Shown: positions 1 through 8,284 of the stretch, piece after piece
Layout: each line of letters opens with the position of its first letter
How positions within the stretch are numbered: the first letter of the stretch is position 1
Assembly: GCA_041656115.1 (NCBI GenBank)
Contig: JBBAED010000005.1
Coordinates: 1 to 64,000, forward strand
Direction: 5' to 3'
DNA from: Dehalococcoidales bacterium
Lineage (GTDB): Bacteria; Chloroflexota; Dehalococcoidia; Dehalococcoidales; UBA5627
DNA: 64,000 nt
Position numbers and translations under genes: made by a program
Notes under the pieces: generated by a model
The model's input: the letters and a program-made list of their open reading frames with translations, nothing else
Databases searched by the model: none
Told to the model about the DNA's origin: nothing

Positions 1-108
1 GTGCTCGCGGATATCGATTCGGAAAAGCCACTTCGGCAACAGATATCCGGCATGTATTGAGCCTAAAAGATAACCCGCTAAAAGCAGTGCAATATATGCA
101 AAAATCAT
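1..108 (-). CDS. PlsY-like glycerol-3-phosphate acyltransferase, N-terminal fragment (runs off the window)
   Basis: An open frame enters from the window edge and gives the first 36 residues of a membrane protein. It starts at ATG 108, with GGAG five bases upstream. The residues form one hydrophobic segment (about 2-16) followed by GSIHAGYLLPK and then RIDIREH. This matches the start of PlsY, which usually reads GSIPxAYLxxR...GxDIRxxGSGN. PlsY transfers an acyl group from acyl-phosphate to glycerol-3-phosphate in the membrane. A full plsY lies at 38210-38857, so this would be a second paralog. It is the last visible gene of the leftward recA-recX-rny-ymdB-PHP run. The identification rests on a short stretch only. 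Confidence 0.6.
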   Translation of the reverse strand, partial: MIFAYIALLLAGYLLGSIHAGYLLPKWLFRIDIREH

Positions 109-148
109 TTGTACTCCAATAATTTTTCAGAGAGGATTATTTAATTGC

Positions 149-991
149 TTAGGAATTTTTGGTGTTCTTGGCGGCAAGTAAAATCAGTTCCTCCACCGCT
201 TCCAAAGGAATCCCTGATTCTCCGAGCATTGTTTCAACGGCATCGTCTAACCCATGGTAATCACTGCCGCCGAGCGCCGCCAGCTCATATTTGGCTGCCA
301 ATTTTTTAAGCGTTTTTCTTTCATCGGGCGAGTAGTTAGCGTAATGGACTTCCATTCCCGCCAAACCGATTTCTTTTAATTCTTTGATGAGTTCTTCCGG
401 ATTATTAACGGTTAGGGGGTGCGCCAAAACCGGTATCCCGCCGACTTTTAAAATCATTTTAACCGCTTCAACCGGTGTGATTTTACTGCGTTCAATATAT
501 GCCGGACCGCCTTGGGCAATATATTTTTCAAAAGCCTCTTTAAATGTCGCAATATAGCCTTTTTCAAGCATTGCGTTGGCAATATGCGGTCGGCCGATAG
601 TGCCGTCACCGGCCAGTTCCTGAACACGCTCCCACTTGATATTAATGCCCATTTCGTTTAGCTTCTCAACCATCGCCATTGCTCTGTCCACACGCGAACC
701 GCTTACTTCGGCAAGTATTTCACGAAAGTTAACATCGGTATAATCCACAAAATAGCCCAGCATATGCACTTCGCTGCCAACAGCCAGTGTGCTTATCTCG
801 ACTCCGGGAATAATTGTTAACCCCGGATACTTTTTCGAGGCCTCAATTGCCGGCGCAATGCCGTCCACGGTATCGTGGTCGCAAATTGCAAGATATTTTA
901 AACCGAGGGCGGCGGCCTTTTTTACAATTTCCTCGGGAGTATATTTCCCGTCGGAAACAGAGGTATGGACATGTAAGTCGGCTAAGCCCAT
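149..991 (-). CDS. PHP-domain metal-dependent phosphoesterase
   Basis: This 280-residue protein has the full PHP metal site: H7xH9 in DLHVHTS, D38-H39-D40 in CDHDT, E65 in GVE, H76, H136 in GRPHIA, H191 in LAHPL, and D244xH246 in GSDYHG. Family members of this size (YciV/TrpH group) hydrolyse phosphomonoesters such as 3',5'-nucleoside bisphosphates or short RNA 5' ends. The exact substrate cannot be read from the sequence. The start codon overlaps the stop of ymdB (TAATG), so the two genes are translationally coupled. With rny also upstream, a role in RNA turnover or nucleotide clean-up is a reasonable inference. Confidence 0.85.
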   Translation of the reverse strand: MGLADLHVHTSVSDGKYTPEEIVKKAAALGLKYLAICDHDTVDGIAPAIEASKKYPGLTIIPGVEISTLAVGSEVHMLGYFVDYTDVNFREILAEVSGSRVDRAMAMVEKLNEMGINIKWERVQELAGDGTIGRPHIANAMLEKGYIATFKEAFEKYIAQGGPAYIERSKITPVEAVKMILKVGGIPVLAHPLTVNNPEELIKELKEIGLAGMEVHYANYSPDERKTLKKLAAKYELAALGGSDYHGLDDAVETMLGESGIPLEAVEELILLAAKNTKNS

Positions 992-1761
992 TATTCCACC
1001 TCCTCAGTTATGCGTTCAATGCTTACGGCCTTACCGGTGGCATCATCTATTTCGGCTAAAATCGCCGTTACCGAAACTTTGCCTTTACCGACCGAGAAAC
1101 GTTTGGGAATCATGGTTAAGAAACGTTCTATAACGGCATCGGCTTCAACCCCGATAACCGAATCAACCGGCCCGGTCATTCCGATATCGGTCACATAAGC
1201 CGTTCCCTGCGGCAAGATTTGAGCATCGATTGTGCCGACATGGGTATGCGTCCCGAATACCGCACTGACACGCCCGTCCAAATATCTGCCGAGCGCTATT
1301 TTTTCCGAGGTAGCCTCGGCATGAAAATCAACGATTATCGTTTTATATTGTCCGCCGAGTTTTTCCAGCAAATCGTCCATGGCGCGGAAAGGGCAATCAA
1401 AATTGCCGATATAGGTTCTGCCGATAATATTGGCAACCACCGCCTTGTTTTTAAAGACCGTATAACCGTTACCGGGGAGCCCCGGCGGGTAATTTAACGG
1501 CCGAATTATCGGCATATCGCTATCAAGGCAGGGGATAATATCTTTTTGTGCCCAAATATGATTGCCGGAGGTAATTACATCCACCCCGGCTTTTAATAAA
1601 TCTTCGGCGGTCAGCTTTGTTAAACCGACCCCGCCGGCAACGTTTTCGCCGTTGGCAATCACTAAATCCGGCTTATAGCGTTTCTTAAACTCCGGCAGCA
1701 CTTTCTCAATTGCCAGCCTGCCCGGCCTGCCGACTATATCTCCGATAGTTAATGTTAACAT
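991..1761 (-). CDS. ymdB: YmdB-family metallophosphoesterase (TIGR00282 type)
   Basis: The 256-residue protein shows the calcineurin-like fold residues of this family: D8 in the N-terminal GDIVGRPGR, N37-G-E39-N40, the general acid N67-H68 in SGNH, H147 in DFHAEATSEK, and H172/H174 in GTHTHVGT. Bacillus YmdB is a 2',3'-cyclic nucleotide phosphodiesterase that influences biofilm and motility. It is commonly encoded directly next to rny, as here (145 nt gap). It shares one base with the following PHP gene. The length is normal for the family and no key residue is missing. The cellular substrate in this organism is unknown. Confidence 0.9.
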   Translation of the reverse strand: MLTLTIGDIVGRPGRLAIEKVLPEFKKRYKPDLVIANGENVAGGVGLTKLTAEDLLKAGVDVITSGNHIWAQKDIIPCLDSDMPIIRPLNYPPGLPGNGYTVFKNKAVVANIIGRTYIGNFDCPFRAMDDLLEKLGGQYKTIIVDFHAEATSEKIALGRYLDGRVSAVFGTHTHVGTIDAQILPQGTAYVTDIGMTGPVDSVIGVEADAVIERFLTMIPKRFSVGKGKVSVTAILAEIDDATGKAVSIERITEEVE

Positions 1762-1845
1762 TTATCAGTTTTGGCAAGAGCACCGGATGCTCCTCACCAA
1801 ATCCTCCCCAATATTTATAAAAATCAGAATATTTTTATTTAAGCT

Positions 1846-1893
1846 GTTTTTCCCGTCCTAAGCTTATAATAAACCCAACCGAACGGGAAAAAC
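1846..1893. repeat. 11-bp perfect inverted repeat between rny and ymdB
   Basis: GTTTTTCCCGT at 1846-1856 is matched by ACGGGAAAAAC at 1883-1893, with a 26-nt spacer containing AAGCTT and TTATAATAAA. It lies between rny and ymdB. It could be an RNA hairpin that stabilises or attenuates the polycistronic message. There is no clear U-tract after it on the minus strand, so it is not a standard terminator. Confidence 0.5.
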
Positions 1894-1906
1894 AATTCTT
1901 AAACTT

Positions 1907-3445
1907 CTATTTCGCAAAATCAACGGCTCTGGTTTCGCGCAGAACAATGACACGGATTTGCCCCGGATATTCAAGGCTTTCTTCGATTTTCTTAACGATA
2001 TCACGCGCAAGCCTCATCGCCGCCAAATCATCGACTTCTTCCGGTTTAACCAGTATGCGAACCTCACGCCCTGCCTGAATGGCATAGGATTTATCGACTC
2101 CCTTAAACCCGTCGGCAATCTCTTCAAGTGATTTGAGACGTTTCAAGTAGTTTTCCAACGACTCGCGTCTGGCACCCGGCCTGGCACTTGAAATTGCATC
2201 CGCCGCCGAAACTATAAAGCCCCAAATACTGGTGTCTCCCGTTTCCATATGGTGTTCGGCTACGCCTCTGACCACTTCTTTGGATTTATCCCATTGCCTT
2301 ACCAAATCGGCGCCGATTGAAGCATGCGTACCTTCTATTTCGCGGTCAACCGCTTTTCCGATATCGTGCAATAATCCGGCGCGTTTTGCCAGCGCAACGT
2401 TAACTCCCAATTCAGAGGCAATCATACCTGAAAAATGTGCAACCTCAATACTGTGCGCCAACACGTTCTGGCCGTAGCTGGTACGGTATTTCAGCCTGCC
2501 CAGAAGCTTAATCAGCTCCGGATGTAATCTGGTAATACCAACTTGTAAAGCGGCCTGTTCACCGGCCTGTACCATTGCCGTCTCAACTTCTTCTTTGGTT
2601 TTGGCAACAATTTCTTCGATACGCGCCGGATGGATGCGCCCATCCAAAATCAGTTTACTAAGCGCTTGATAAGCAATCTCGCGACGAACCGGATCGAAGC
2701 TGGAAATGGTTACCGCTTCGGGAGTATCGTCGATAATCAGGTCAACACCGGTAGCCTGTTCCAACGCACGGATGTTACGCCCTTCTCTCCCGATAAGCCT
2801 GCCTTTCATTTCATCGCTGGGAATATTTACAACGCTGGCAGTCGTTTCGGAAACAATTTCCGATGCACTACGCTGTATAACGTGCGATAATATACCGCGC
2901 GCCTTTTCGTCCGCCTCTTCCTTGATTTTAGCTTCCCAATCGCGTAAACGCCGCGCCGCTTCCTCTTGGATTTCGATTTCGATTTTTTCCAAAAGCATTT
3001 GCTTGGCTTCGTCGCTGGTTAAATTTGAAATCAGTTCAAGTTGTTTTAGTTGATTTTCCTTAACTTCCGCTAAGTTATCCTTAATGGCTTCCAGCTCTTT
3101 TTCTTTGCCCATTAAGTTACGTTCGCGTTGAACGGCATCTTCCAGTTTGTGTTCAAGCGATGTTTCCTTCTGTGTCAGCCGATTCTCTTGTCTTTGTATT
3201 TCGGCTCTTCTTTCTCTGTACTCGGCCTCGTTCATCAATTTTAGCTTATCTATTTCTTTCTTATTTTCATCCAAAATCTCTTTTGCTTCGGATCTGGACT
3301 CTGCCAGTATTTTGGCCGCTTTTCTTTGAGCGATGCGAATCTGGTGATTTGCAATCATACTTCTTGAGAGAAACATAGCCATTCCGCCGAAAATGACGCC
3401 GATAACAAAGCTGAAAAATACAGCCAATATCTCTACAGCACCCAT
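1907..3445 (-). CDS. rny: Ribonuclease Y
   Basis: The 512-residue protein has the canonical RNase Y order. First comes an N-terminal membrane anchor (about residues 4-25). A long charged coiled coil runs to about residue 200 and is rich in E, K, R and Q. A KH RNA-binding domain follows, with [12 protein letters not shown]. Then comes an HD domain with HDIGKA, and a C-terminal segment ending in the typical VIRET-like [14 protein letters not shown]. RNase Y is a membrane-bound endoribonuclease that starts mRNA decay in organisms lacking RNase E. It sits 63 nt after recX and upstream of ymdB, the same rny-ymdB pairing found in Firmicutes. All expected domains are present. Confidence 0.96.
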   Translation of the reverse strand: MGAVEILAVFFSFVIGVIFGGMAMFLSRSMIANHQIRIAQRKAAKILAESRSEAKEILDENKKEIDKLKLMNEAEYRERRAEIQRQENRLTQKETSLEHKLEDAVQRERNLMGKEKELEAIKDNLAEVKENQLKQLELISNLTSDEAKQMLLEKIEIEIQEEAARRLRDWEAKIKEEADEKARGILSHVIQRSASEIVSETTASVVNIPSDEMKGRLIGREGRNIRALEQATGVDLIIDDTPEAVTISSFDPVRREIAYQALSKLILDGRIHPARIEEIVAKTKEEVETAMVQAGEQAALQVGITRLHPELIKLLGRLKYRTSYGQNVLAHSIEVAHFSGMIASELGVNVALAKRAGLLHDIGKAVDREIEGTHASIGADLVRQWDKSKEVVRGVAEHHMETGDTSIWGFIVSAADAISSARPGARRESLENYLKRLKSLEEIADGFKGVDKSYAIQAGREVRILVKPEEVDDLAAMRLARDIVKKIEESLEYPGQIRVIVLRETRAVDFAK

Positions 3446-3508
3446 TTATTTTATTCCCCCTATCTTATTTTTAGTCTATCGGTGCGATAAACAATCGACC
3501 TTTCCGAT

Positions 3509-4168
3509 TTAAGATTCAAAATCGGCAAAATCGTCCGTATCGCCACCCTCTTTTTCGTTCCATAAACATGTAACGGTATTGTTTATAACTTCATAACCGA
3601 AGCCTCGCCGCTTAAGGTATTCACCCAGACGGCGGCGAAAACTCGAATAATCATCAACTTTTAAATTGTGGGCATATTTTTGCCCCGCACGGTAAGCATT
3701 TGAGGTATCATCCATAGTACTTACCTCTTGCTCGATAACATCGAGCGGAACCCCTTTTTGGCGAAGTTCCATTTCTGTCATTTTACGACTGCGCGGGCTG
3801 AAAGATTGCCTGTTTTCTGTCCAAAAGCGGGCAAAGCTTTCATCATCGATAAAACCCATCCTTTTTAGATTTTGGATTGCCGGGTGGATTTCGTTTTCAT
3901 TAAAATTGCGCCGCTGTAAACGCATGCGCAGTTCACGTTCACTGCGCGGTCTGTAATTTAATATCTGCAAAGCGGCACTAAGACACTTCTGACAGCGATT
4001 TGCTTCCTGCAAAGAAGCAATTTGCGCTTCCGAAAGTTCCATGCCCACTGCAAGTTTCTCTTTTAAAACAACCTCTTCCAGTAAATTAAAGGCAAACCTG
4101 CCATCCAAAAAAAGCCTTACCGTTTTACCGCGGCCGGCGCTTCTAACCAAATTTGTTATCTTAATCAT
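3509..4168 (-). CDS. recX: Regulatory protein RecX
   Basis: RecX binds RecA filaments and limits RecA activity. I place the start at ATG 4168, with AGGGG upstream. The frame stays open for 13 more codons upstream, but those lie in the recA-recX spacer and lack family similarity. The resulting 219-residue protein begins MIKITNLVR and contains the RecX three-helix repeats: RSERELRMRLQRRNF, LKRMGFIDDESFA, and ELRQKGVPLDVIEQEV. The C-terminal tail is acidic. The gene directly follows recA, separated by a hairpin at 4195-4221, which is the usual arrangement. Confidence 0.9.
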   Translation of the reverse strand: MIKITNLVRSAGRGKTVRLFLDGRFAFNLLEEVVLKEKLAVGMELSEAQIASLQEANRCQKCLSAALQILNYRPRSERELRMRLQRRNFNENEIHPAIQNLKRMGFIDDESFARFWTENRQSFSPRSRKMTEMELRQKGVPLDVIEQEVSTMDDTSNAYRAGQKYAHNLKVDDYSSFRRRLGEYLKRRGFGYEVINNTVTCLWNEKEGGDTDDFADFES

Positions 4169-4194
4169 TTGCGGGTTACCCCTTATAAACAAAC

Positions 4195-4221
4195 AGAGCC
4201 AAGGCAACCTGCCTCAGCTCT
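4195..4221 (-). terminator. Hairpin between recA and recX (likely leaky terminator)
   Basis: On the minus strand the stem pairs AGAGC with GCTCT and AGGCA with TGCCT around a three-base loop, followed by TTTGTTTATAA. It sits 50 nt after the recA stop and 27 nt before the recX start. A leaky terminator between recA and recX, which keeps RecX far below RecA, is known in Escherichia coli. The same use here is inferred. Confidence 0.5.
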
Positions 4222-4270
4222 ATCACTTACAGTTATCTTAATTTCTATTAACTCATTATTTTATAACGAG

Positions 4271-5284
4271 TCAATCATCGTCAGAAACACTAAGTCCGGT
4301 GACGGCCGAGGCCCTTATCTTCTGTTCAATCTCGGAAGCCAGTTCCGGATTGTCCTTCAGATATTTTTTGGCACTCTCTCTACCTTGTCCCAGACGAATG
4401 TCACCATACGAGTAAAAAGCCCCGGCTTTTTTGACTATTTCCGCCGTAACACCCAGGTCAAGAATATTACCCTCCGTACTGATTCCCGAATCGAACATAA
4501 TATCGAATTCGGCAACCTTAAAGGGGGGAGCAACTTTGTTTTTGACCACTTTAGCTCTAACACGCGTGCCTACGGCATTGTTACCCTGTTTAATGGTTTC
4601 AATCCTTCTTAATTCTATCCTTACGGAACTGTAGAATTTTAAGGCACGCCCGCCCGGTGTCACTTCCGGATTCCCAAATATAATGCCCACTTTTTCGCGC
4701 AGCTGGTTAATAAAAATAACGGCCGTGCCGGACCTGCTGATTGCCGAAGTCAATTTTCGCAGGGCTTGCGACATTAACCTGGCTTGCAAACCGACATGGG
4801 CATCACCCATATCACCTTCGATTTCCGCCCTCGGAACCAAAGCGGCAACACTATCGATAACAATTACCTCGATGCCTCCGCTTCTTACCAGTGCTTCGGC
4901 AATCTCAAGAGCTTCTTCACCGGTACCGGGCTGTGAAATCCAAAGCGTATCCGGGTTCACCCCGCATCTGGCCGCATAAGAACGGTCGAGCGCATGCTCG
5001 ACATCAATATATGCAACGACCCCACCGCGTTGTTGGGCCTGGGCAATTATATGCTGCCCCAGTGTGGTTTTTCCCGATCCCTCAGGGCCGAATATTTCCG
5101 TAACTCTGCCTTTCGGGACTCCGCCTATACCTAAAGCTATATCTAGGGCCAACGCTCCACTGGGAATAGCCTCGACTGTCGGACCGCCAAAAGCATCGCC
5201 GAGCCTCATAATTGAGCCCTTGCCAAATTGCTTTTCTATCTGGCCGATAGCCAAATCCAGTGCTTTATCTTTTTCTGTGACCAT
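4271..5284 (-). CDS. recA: Recombinase RecA
   Basis: RecA forms the filament on single-stranded DNA for recombination and for LexA self-cleavage. The start is ATG 5284 ([18 protein letters not shown]). An open extension of 31 codons upstream has no family match. The 337-residue protein has Walker A GPEGSGKT at residues 66-73, the IDSVAALVP Walker B strand, the L2 region ([16 protein letters not shown]), and the signature [14 protein letters not shown]. The C-terminal tail is acidic. I see no GAAC-N4-GTTC operator like the lexA one in its upstream region. recX follows on the same strand. Confidence 0.98.
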   Translation of the reverse strand: MVTEKDKALDLAIGQIEKQFGKGSIMRLGDAFGGPTVEAIPSGALALDIALGIGGVPKGRVTEIFGPEGSGKTTLGQHIIAQAQQRGGVVAYIDVEHALDRSYAARCGVNPDTLWISQPGTGEEALEIAEALVRSGGIEVIVIDSVAALVPRAEIEGDMGDAHVGLQARLMSQALRKLTSAISRSGTAVIFINQLREKVGIIFGNPEVTPGGRALKFYSSVRIELRRIETIKQGNNAVGTRVRAKVVKNKVAPPFKVAEFDIMFDSGISTEGNILDLGVTAEIVKKAGAFYSYGDIRLGQGRESAKKYLKDNPELASEIEQKIRASAVTGLSVSDDD

Positions 5285-5675
5285 AATTCGCCTAAGCCAA
5301 TGATAACATAATAATAAATACTTAACAAGAAGATTTTGCGCCAAGAGCAAACCGCAGGCACAATTTTTGATTAACAAAGATATATCGATAATAAAATGAA
5401 CCTTTTCGACGGGAAACTGTATATGTTATTAAATAAGGTTTGCAGACGGAGTTTGGCAAAAGGTAAAAGAGCGATTTAGGCCTGTTTTTGAGAATTATCG
5501 AAGCCTGGGGAGAACGCCGGAAATCATCACAATCGGCACAAGAGAAGTCCTGGGAATTAATTAGCCGAATCTTTGACATAAAATTCTCGTGTGTAACGTT
5601 GACAACACATAGCTCCTGTGATACGCTTTTTCTCAGTTGTTTTAAACAAAATATCCTATTTTGAGGAGGATTGAT
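5285..5675. other. Intergenic region between recA (-) and the His-rich peptide gene (+)
   Basis: About 390 nt without a supportable gene. It must hold the leftward recA promoter and the rightward promoter of the peptide-nfu pair. The only recognisable element is TTGACA at 5599. An antisense frame across 5322-5720 has no protein-like composition. Confidence 0.5.
5599..5627 (+). promoter_or_regulatory. Possible sigma-70 promoter for the His-rich peptide gene
   Basis: TTGACA at 5599-5604 is followed after 17 nt by TACGCT, with TG just upstream. The -35 is perfect and the -10 is poor. It lies about 50 nt before the start codon at 5676. Confidence 0.35.
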
Positions 5676-5831
5676 ATGTGTAAAAATTGCGGGTGCAGCA
5701 AACCTAAAAAAACAGAGCATTCACACCCTCATACCCACACTCACGAATGTGCCACCGTTGAGCATATTCACGTTCACACCCACGAGGACGGTGAAGAAGA
5801 ACATACTCATACTCACGAAGAGAAAAAATAG
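5676..5831 (+). CDS. Small His/Cys-rich metal-binding peptide
   Basis: A 51-residue frame starts at ATG 5676 behind a strong GAGGAGGA ribosome site. It begins MCKNCGC, so three of its four cysteines fall in the first seven residues. It then has 12 histidines, mostly alternating as HTHTH, HIHVHTH and HTHTH between acidic residues. The CxxCGC start resembles the N-terminal metal motif of HypB nickel chaperones, and the His runs resemble nickel or zinc storage tails, but there is no GTPase domain. The nfu gene starts 34 nt downstream, so the two are probably co-transcribed. A role in metal (Ni, Zn or Fe) binding is inferred from composition only. Confidence 0.75.
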   Translation: MCKNCGCSKPKKTEHSHPHTHTHECATVEHIHVHTHEDGEEEHTHTHEEKK

Positions 5832-5865
5832 TAACTGGTTTCAAAATAAAACTGAGAGGTTATAA

Positions 5866-6090
5866 ATGAAGGAAAAAGTCCAGGAAGTTCTGGAAATGAT
5901 CCGCCCCAGCTTACAAGCCGACGGCGGCGATGTTGAGCTGGTAGACGTATCCGAGGACGGAATCGTCGAAGTTAGACTGACCGGTCAGTGTGCCGGCTGC
6001 CCGATGTCGACCATAACATTAAAAAACGGGATTGAGCGAATCTTAAAACAGGAAATCCCCGAAGTTAAAGAAGTCGTTCAGGTTTACTAA
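5866..6090 (+). CDS. NifU C-terminal-type (Nfu) Fe-S scaffold protein
   Basis: This 74-residue protein is a stand-alone Nfu domain. It carries the conserved ADGGDVELV segment and the cluster-binding CxxC at C42-A-G-C45 in GQCAGCPMS. Nfu proteins hold a [4Fe-4S] cluster between two subunits and pass it to target enzymes. The start is ATG 5866 with GAGAGG upstream. It follows the His/Cys-rich peptide and is closed by the terminator at 6110-6138. The length matches other single-domain Nfu proteins. Confidence 0.93.
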   Translation: MKEKVQEVLEMIRPSLQADGGDVELVDVSEDGIVEVRLTGQCAGCPMSTITLKNGIERILKQEIPEVKEVVQVY

Positions 6091-6109
6091 AAAATAACAA
6101 GGCAAAACA

Positions 6110-6138
6110 AAAAGGGGCTGAAAATTCAGCCCCTTTTT
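6110..6138. terminator. Bidirectional rho-independent terminator (nfu / lysC)
   Basis: AAAAGGGGCTGA pairs with TCAGCCCCTTTT across a 4-nt loop, with A and T runs on both sides. It lies between the convergent nfu (+) and lysC (-) genes and can serve both. Confidence 0.9.
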
Positions 6139-6157
6139 TATTTACGATTAAGTATCG

Positions 6158-7384
6158 TTATTTAATTTCCGGTTTTTCCAATTCAAAAGCGCGGTGCAAG
6201 GCTTTAATCGCCTCAACGGTTCTGTCTTCATCAACAATACAAGTGATTCGAATCTCCGAAGTGGTAATCAGGTGAATATTGATATTTTTCTCACTTAACG
6301 CGGAAAACATTTTAGCGGCATACCCCGGCGTATTTTGCATACCGGTACCGATAATACTGATTTGCCCGAGCTTAGTGTTACTGATGCACTCGCGGGCGTT
6401 AATGGATTCGGCAATCGGCATTACAACCTTCATCGCATTTTCAACATCGGACTCGTGTACCGTAAATGTCAGGTCGGTAATGTTATCGATACTGGCATTC
6501 TGAACAATGGTATCGACACTGATACCGGCCTTAGCCAGCGGTTCGAAAATAGACGAAGCGATACCGGGTCGGTCGGGGACACCGACAATCATTATTTTTG
6601 CTACATCCATATCGTTAGCAATTCCGGTTACTTTATTTTTTACTTCCATAGATTCCTCCCCATGTATCAGCGTGCCCGGATTATTATCAAAGGTGCAGGC
6701 AACCAATATCGGCATATTGTGAATTTGCCCCAACTCCACCGCTCTCGGGTGCATGACTCTGGCTCCGTAAGTGGCCATTTCCAGCATTTCCTCGTAACCG
6801 ATTTCGGAAATAGTACGCGCTTCGGGAACAAGGCGCGGGTCGGCGGTAAAAACACCGTCAACATCGGTGTAAATATGACAGGCCTGGGCTTTTAAACCGA
6901 TTGCCAAAGCAACCGCCGTTGTATCGGAACCGCCCCTGCCAAGTGTCGTTACATCTTTATCTTTGTTGACCCCCTGAAAACCGGCGACAACAACAACGTT
7001 GCCTTTGTTTAGCTCTTCCACTATCCTTTTCGGATTAACCCCGAGAATATGCGCCCGGTTATGCTCCGCATCGGTCTTAATGCCGGCTTGCGCCCCGCTT
7101 AAACTGACCGCCCGGCAACCGATAGAATTAAGCGCCATTGCCAGCAGCGTACAAGATATCAGTTCGCCTGTTGAAAGCAGCAAATCGTATTCGCGGCCGG
7201 CAGGGTTTGCGATTACCTGTTTTGCCAGAGATATCAGGTCGTCGGTGGTATCGCCCATCGCTGAAACGACAACCACGATTTGATTGCCTTCATCTTTGGC
7301 TTTTGAGATACGCTCGGCAACTCTTTTAATTTTTTTCACATCGGCGACCGAAGAGCCGCCGTACTTTTGGACTATAATCGGCAT
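6158..7384 (-). CDS. lysC: Aspartate kinase
   Basis: This enzyme phosphorylates aspartate, the first step to lysine, threonine and methionine. The 408-residue protein starts with the family signature VQKYGGSSV (K7). It has the substrate loop GRGGSDTTAVALA and the TDVDGVFTADPR nucleotide-site segment. Two C-terminal ACT domains (about residues 265-400) include VGVPDRPGIASSIFEPLAKAGI and IIGTGMQNTPGYAAKMFSALSE. This is the single-function, lysine/threonine-regulated class. The gene lies downstream of apgM and a membrane protein gene on the same strand. Regulation by effector binding to the ACT domains is expected from the family. Confidence 0.96.
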   Translation of the reverse strand: MPIIVQKYGGSSVADVKKIKRVAERISKAKDEGNQIVVVVSAMGDTTDDLISLAKQVIANPAGREYDLLLSTGELISCTLLAMALNSIGCRAVSLSGAQAGIKTDAEHNRAHILGVNPKRIVEELNKGNVVVVAGFQGVNKDKDVTTLGRGGSDTTAVALAIGLKAQACHIYTDVDGVFTADPRLVPEARTISEIGYEEMLEMATYGARVMHPRAVELGQIHNMPILVACTFDNNPGTLIHGEESMEVKNKVTGIANDMDVAKIMIVGVPDRPGIASSIFEPLAKAGISVDTIVQNASIDNITDLTFTVHESDVENAMKVVMPIAESINARECISNTKLGQISIIGTGMQNTPGYAAKMFSALSEKNINIHLITTSEIRITCIVDEDRTVEAIKALHRAFELEKPEIK

Positions 7385-7470
7385 ATACCGTTTCCTAAAA
7401 CCGTAAATTTTTCCCTAACAAGGGAAATTGTATCACATTGCGAAAGCAGAGAAAAACGGGGCAATCAGTG

Positions 7471-8271
7471 TTATGACATTGACCAGATAATATCGTCGAT
7501 AACACTTGAAATCGGTTCAATGCCGGCAACAGCCGAAAGCGAGATTGCGGCCGCAACCATGCAAAACAAAAGCATTGCAAATCCGACCCCGATTTTCTTA
7601 AATGACATAATCCCGTAGACACTCCAAACCAGTATGGCGCATATAATAACAAGTAAAATCGTTCCCAAACCTTGGTCAACCCCTGCCGTTACCAGTAAAT
7701 AGCCGGCCCACACCGCCAAAGCGAGGCATACAAACGCCAAAAAGATAAGAATACTTTTTAGATTGGCCAGTTTTTTATTCGGAACGCGTCTAACAGCCTG
7801 GGAATAACCGGCAATTTCGGCATCATAAGGCATCGCAATATCGTTATCGATATCGTTTTCTTCAACAAATCGTACGGGTTTTTTGACACCGACCGCAAAG
7901 TTTCGAGTAAATACCCGAGCGTCATGTTCCGTTACGGAAGGAATTTCCCTCGAGGGTGACTCTTCGTTTAAGAGTTCGCCCAACCCCGTTTGGGTAAATT
8001 GAGATACCCTGCGTTTGCATACAGGGTTATGACATTCGTACATATTTATACCGGGCTTCCAAACCAAAGACTCTCCCCCGCAATAGTGGCATATATCAGC
8101 CGTTACAACGGGAGGCGCGGGGGTTATCTCTTTGTTGACGGCGATTGGGCTTAGTGCGCCCCTTGCCGCATTACACAAAACACAGCCCGTATCGGCACGA
8201 TAATAACGATCGTGCTCTTTGCAGTACGATGTAATTCTGCTGGTTACTATTTCTTCTTCTCGGTCATGCAT
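7471..8271 (-). CDS. Zinc-ribbon membrane protein of unknown function
   Basis: I do not recognise a family. I use ATG 8271 (266 residues, MHDREEEIV). An upstream TTG at 8295 would overlap apgM by 11 nt. The N-terminal half is soluble and has two Cys/His clusters: YCKEHDRYYRADTGCVLCNAA and HYCGGESLVW...YECHNPVCKRR. Both are CxxC-type zinc ribbons, the first rather like a B-box. The C-terminal third has three hydrophobic segments (near ILIFLAFVCLALAVWAGYLL, GTILLVIICAILVWSVYGIM and VGFAMLLFCMVAAAISLSAV). It lies between apgM and lysC. A membrane protein with a cytosolic metal-binding domain is as far as the sequence allows. Confidence 0.65.
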   Translation of the reverse strand: MHDREEEIVTSRITSYCKEHDRYYRADTGCVLCNAARGALSPIAVNKEITPAPPVVTADICHYCGGESLVWKPGINMYECHNPVCKRRVSQFTQTGLGELLNEESPSREIPSVTEHDARVFTRNFAVGVKKPVRFVEENDIDNDIAMPYDAEIAGYSQAVRRVPNKKLANLKSILIFLAFVCLALAVWAGYLLVTAGVDQGLGTILLVIICAILVWSVYGIMSFKKIGVGFAMLLFCMVAAAISLSAVAGIEPISSVIDDIIWSMS

Positions 8272-8284
8272 TGAAATAAAAACC

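Noticed and set aside
5322..5720. A 132-codon frame on the minus strand upstream of recA
   Set aside because: It spans the recA promoter region and has no domain likeness, an unusual composition and no ribosome site.
6158..7384. Open frames opposite lysC (6279-6895, 6999-7283)
   Set aside because: They lie in the antisense of a clearly coding gene, and lysC has a full set of conserved motifs.
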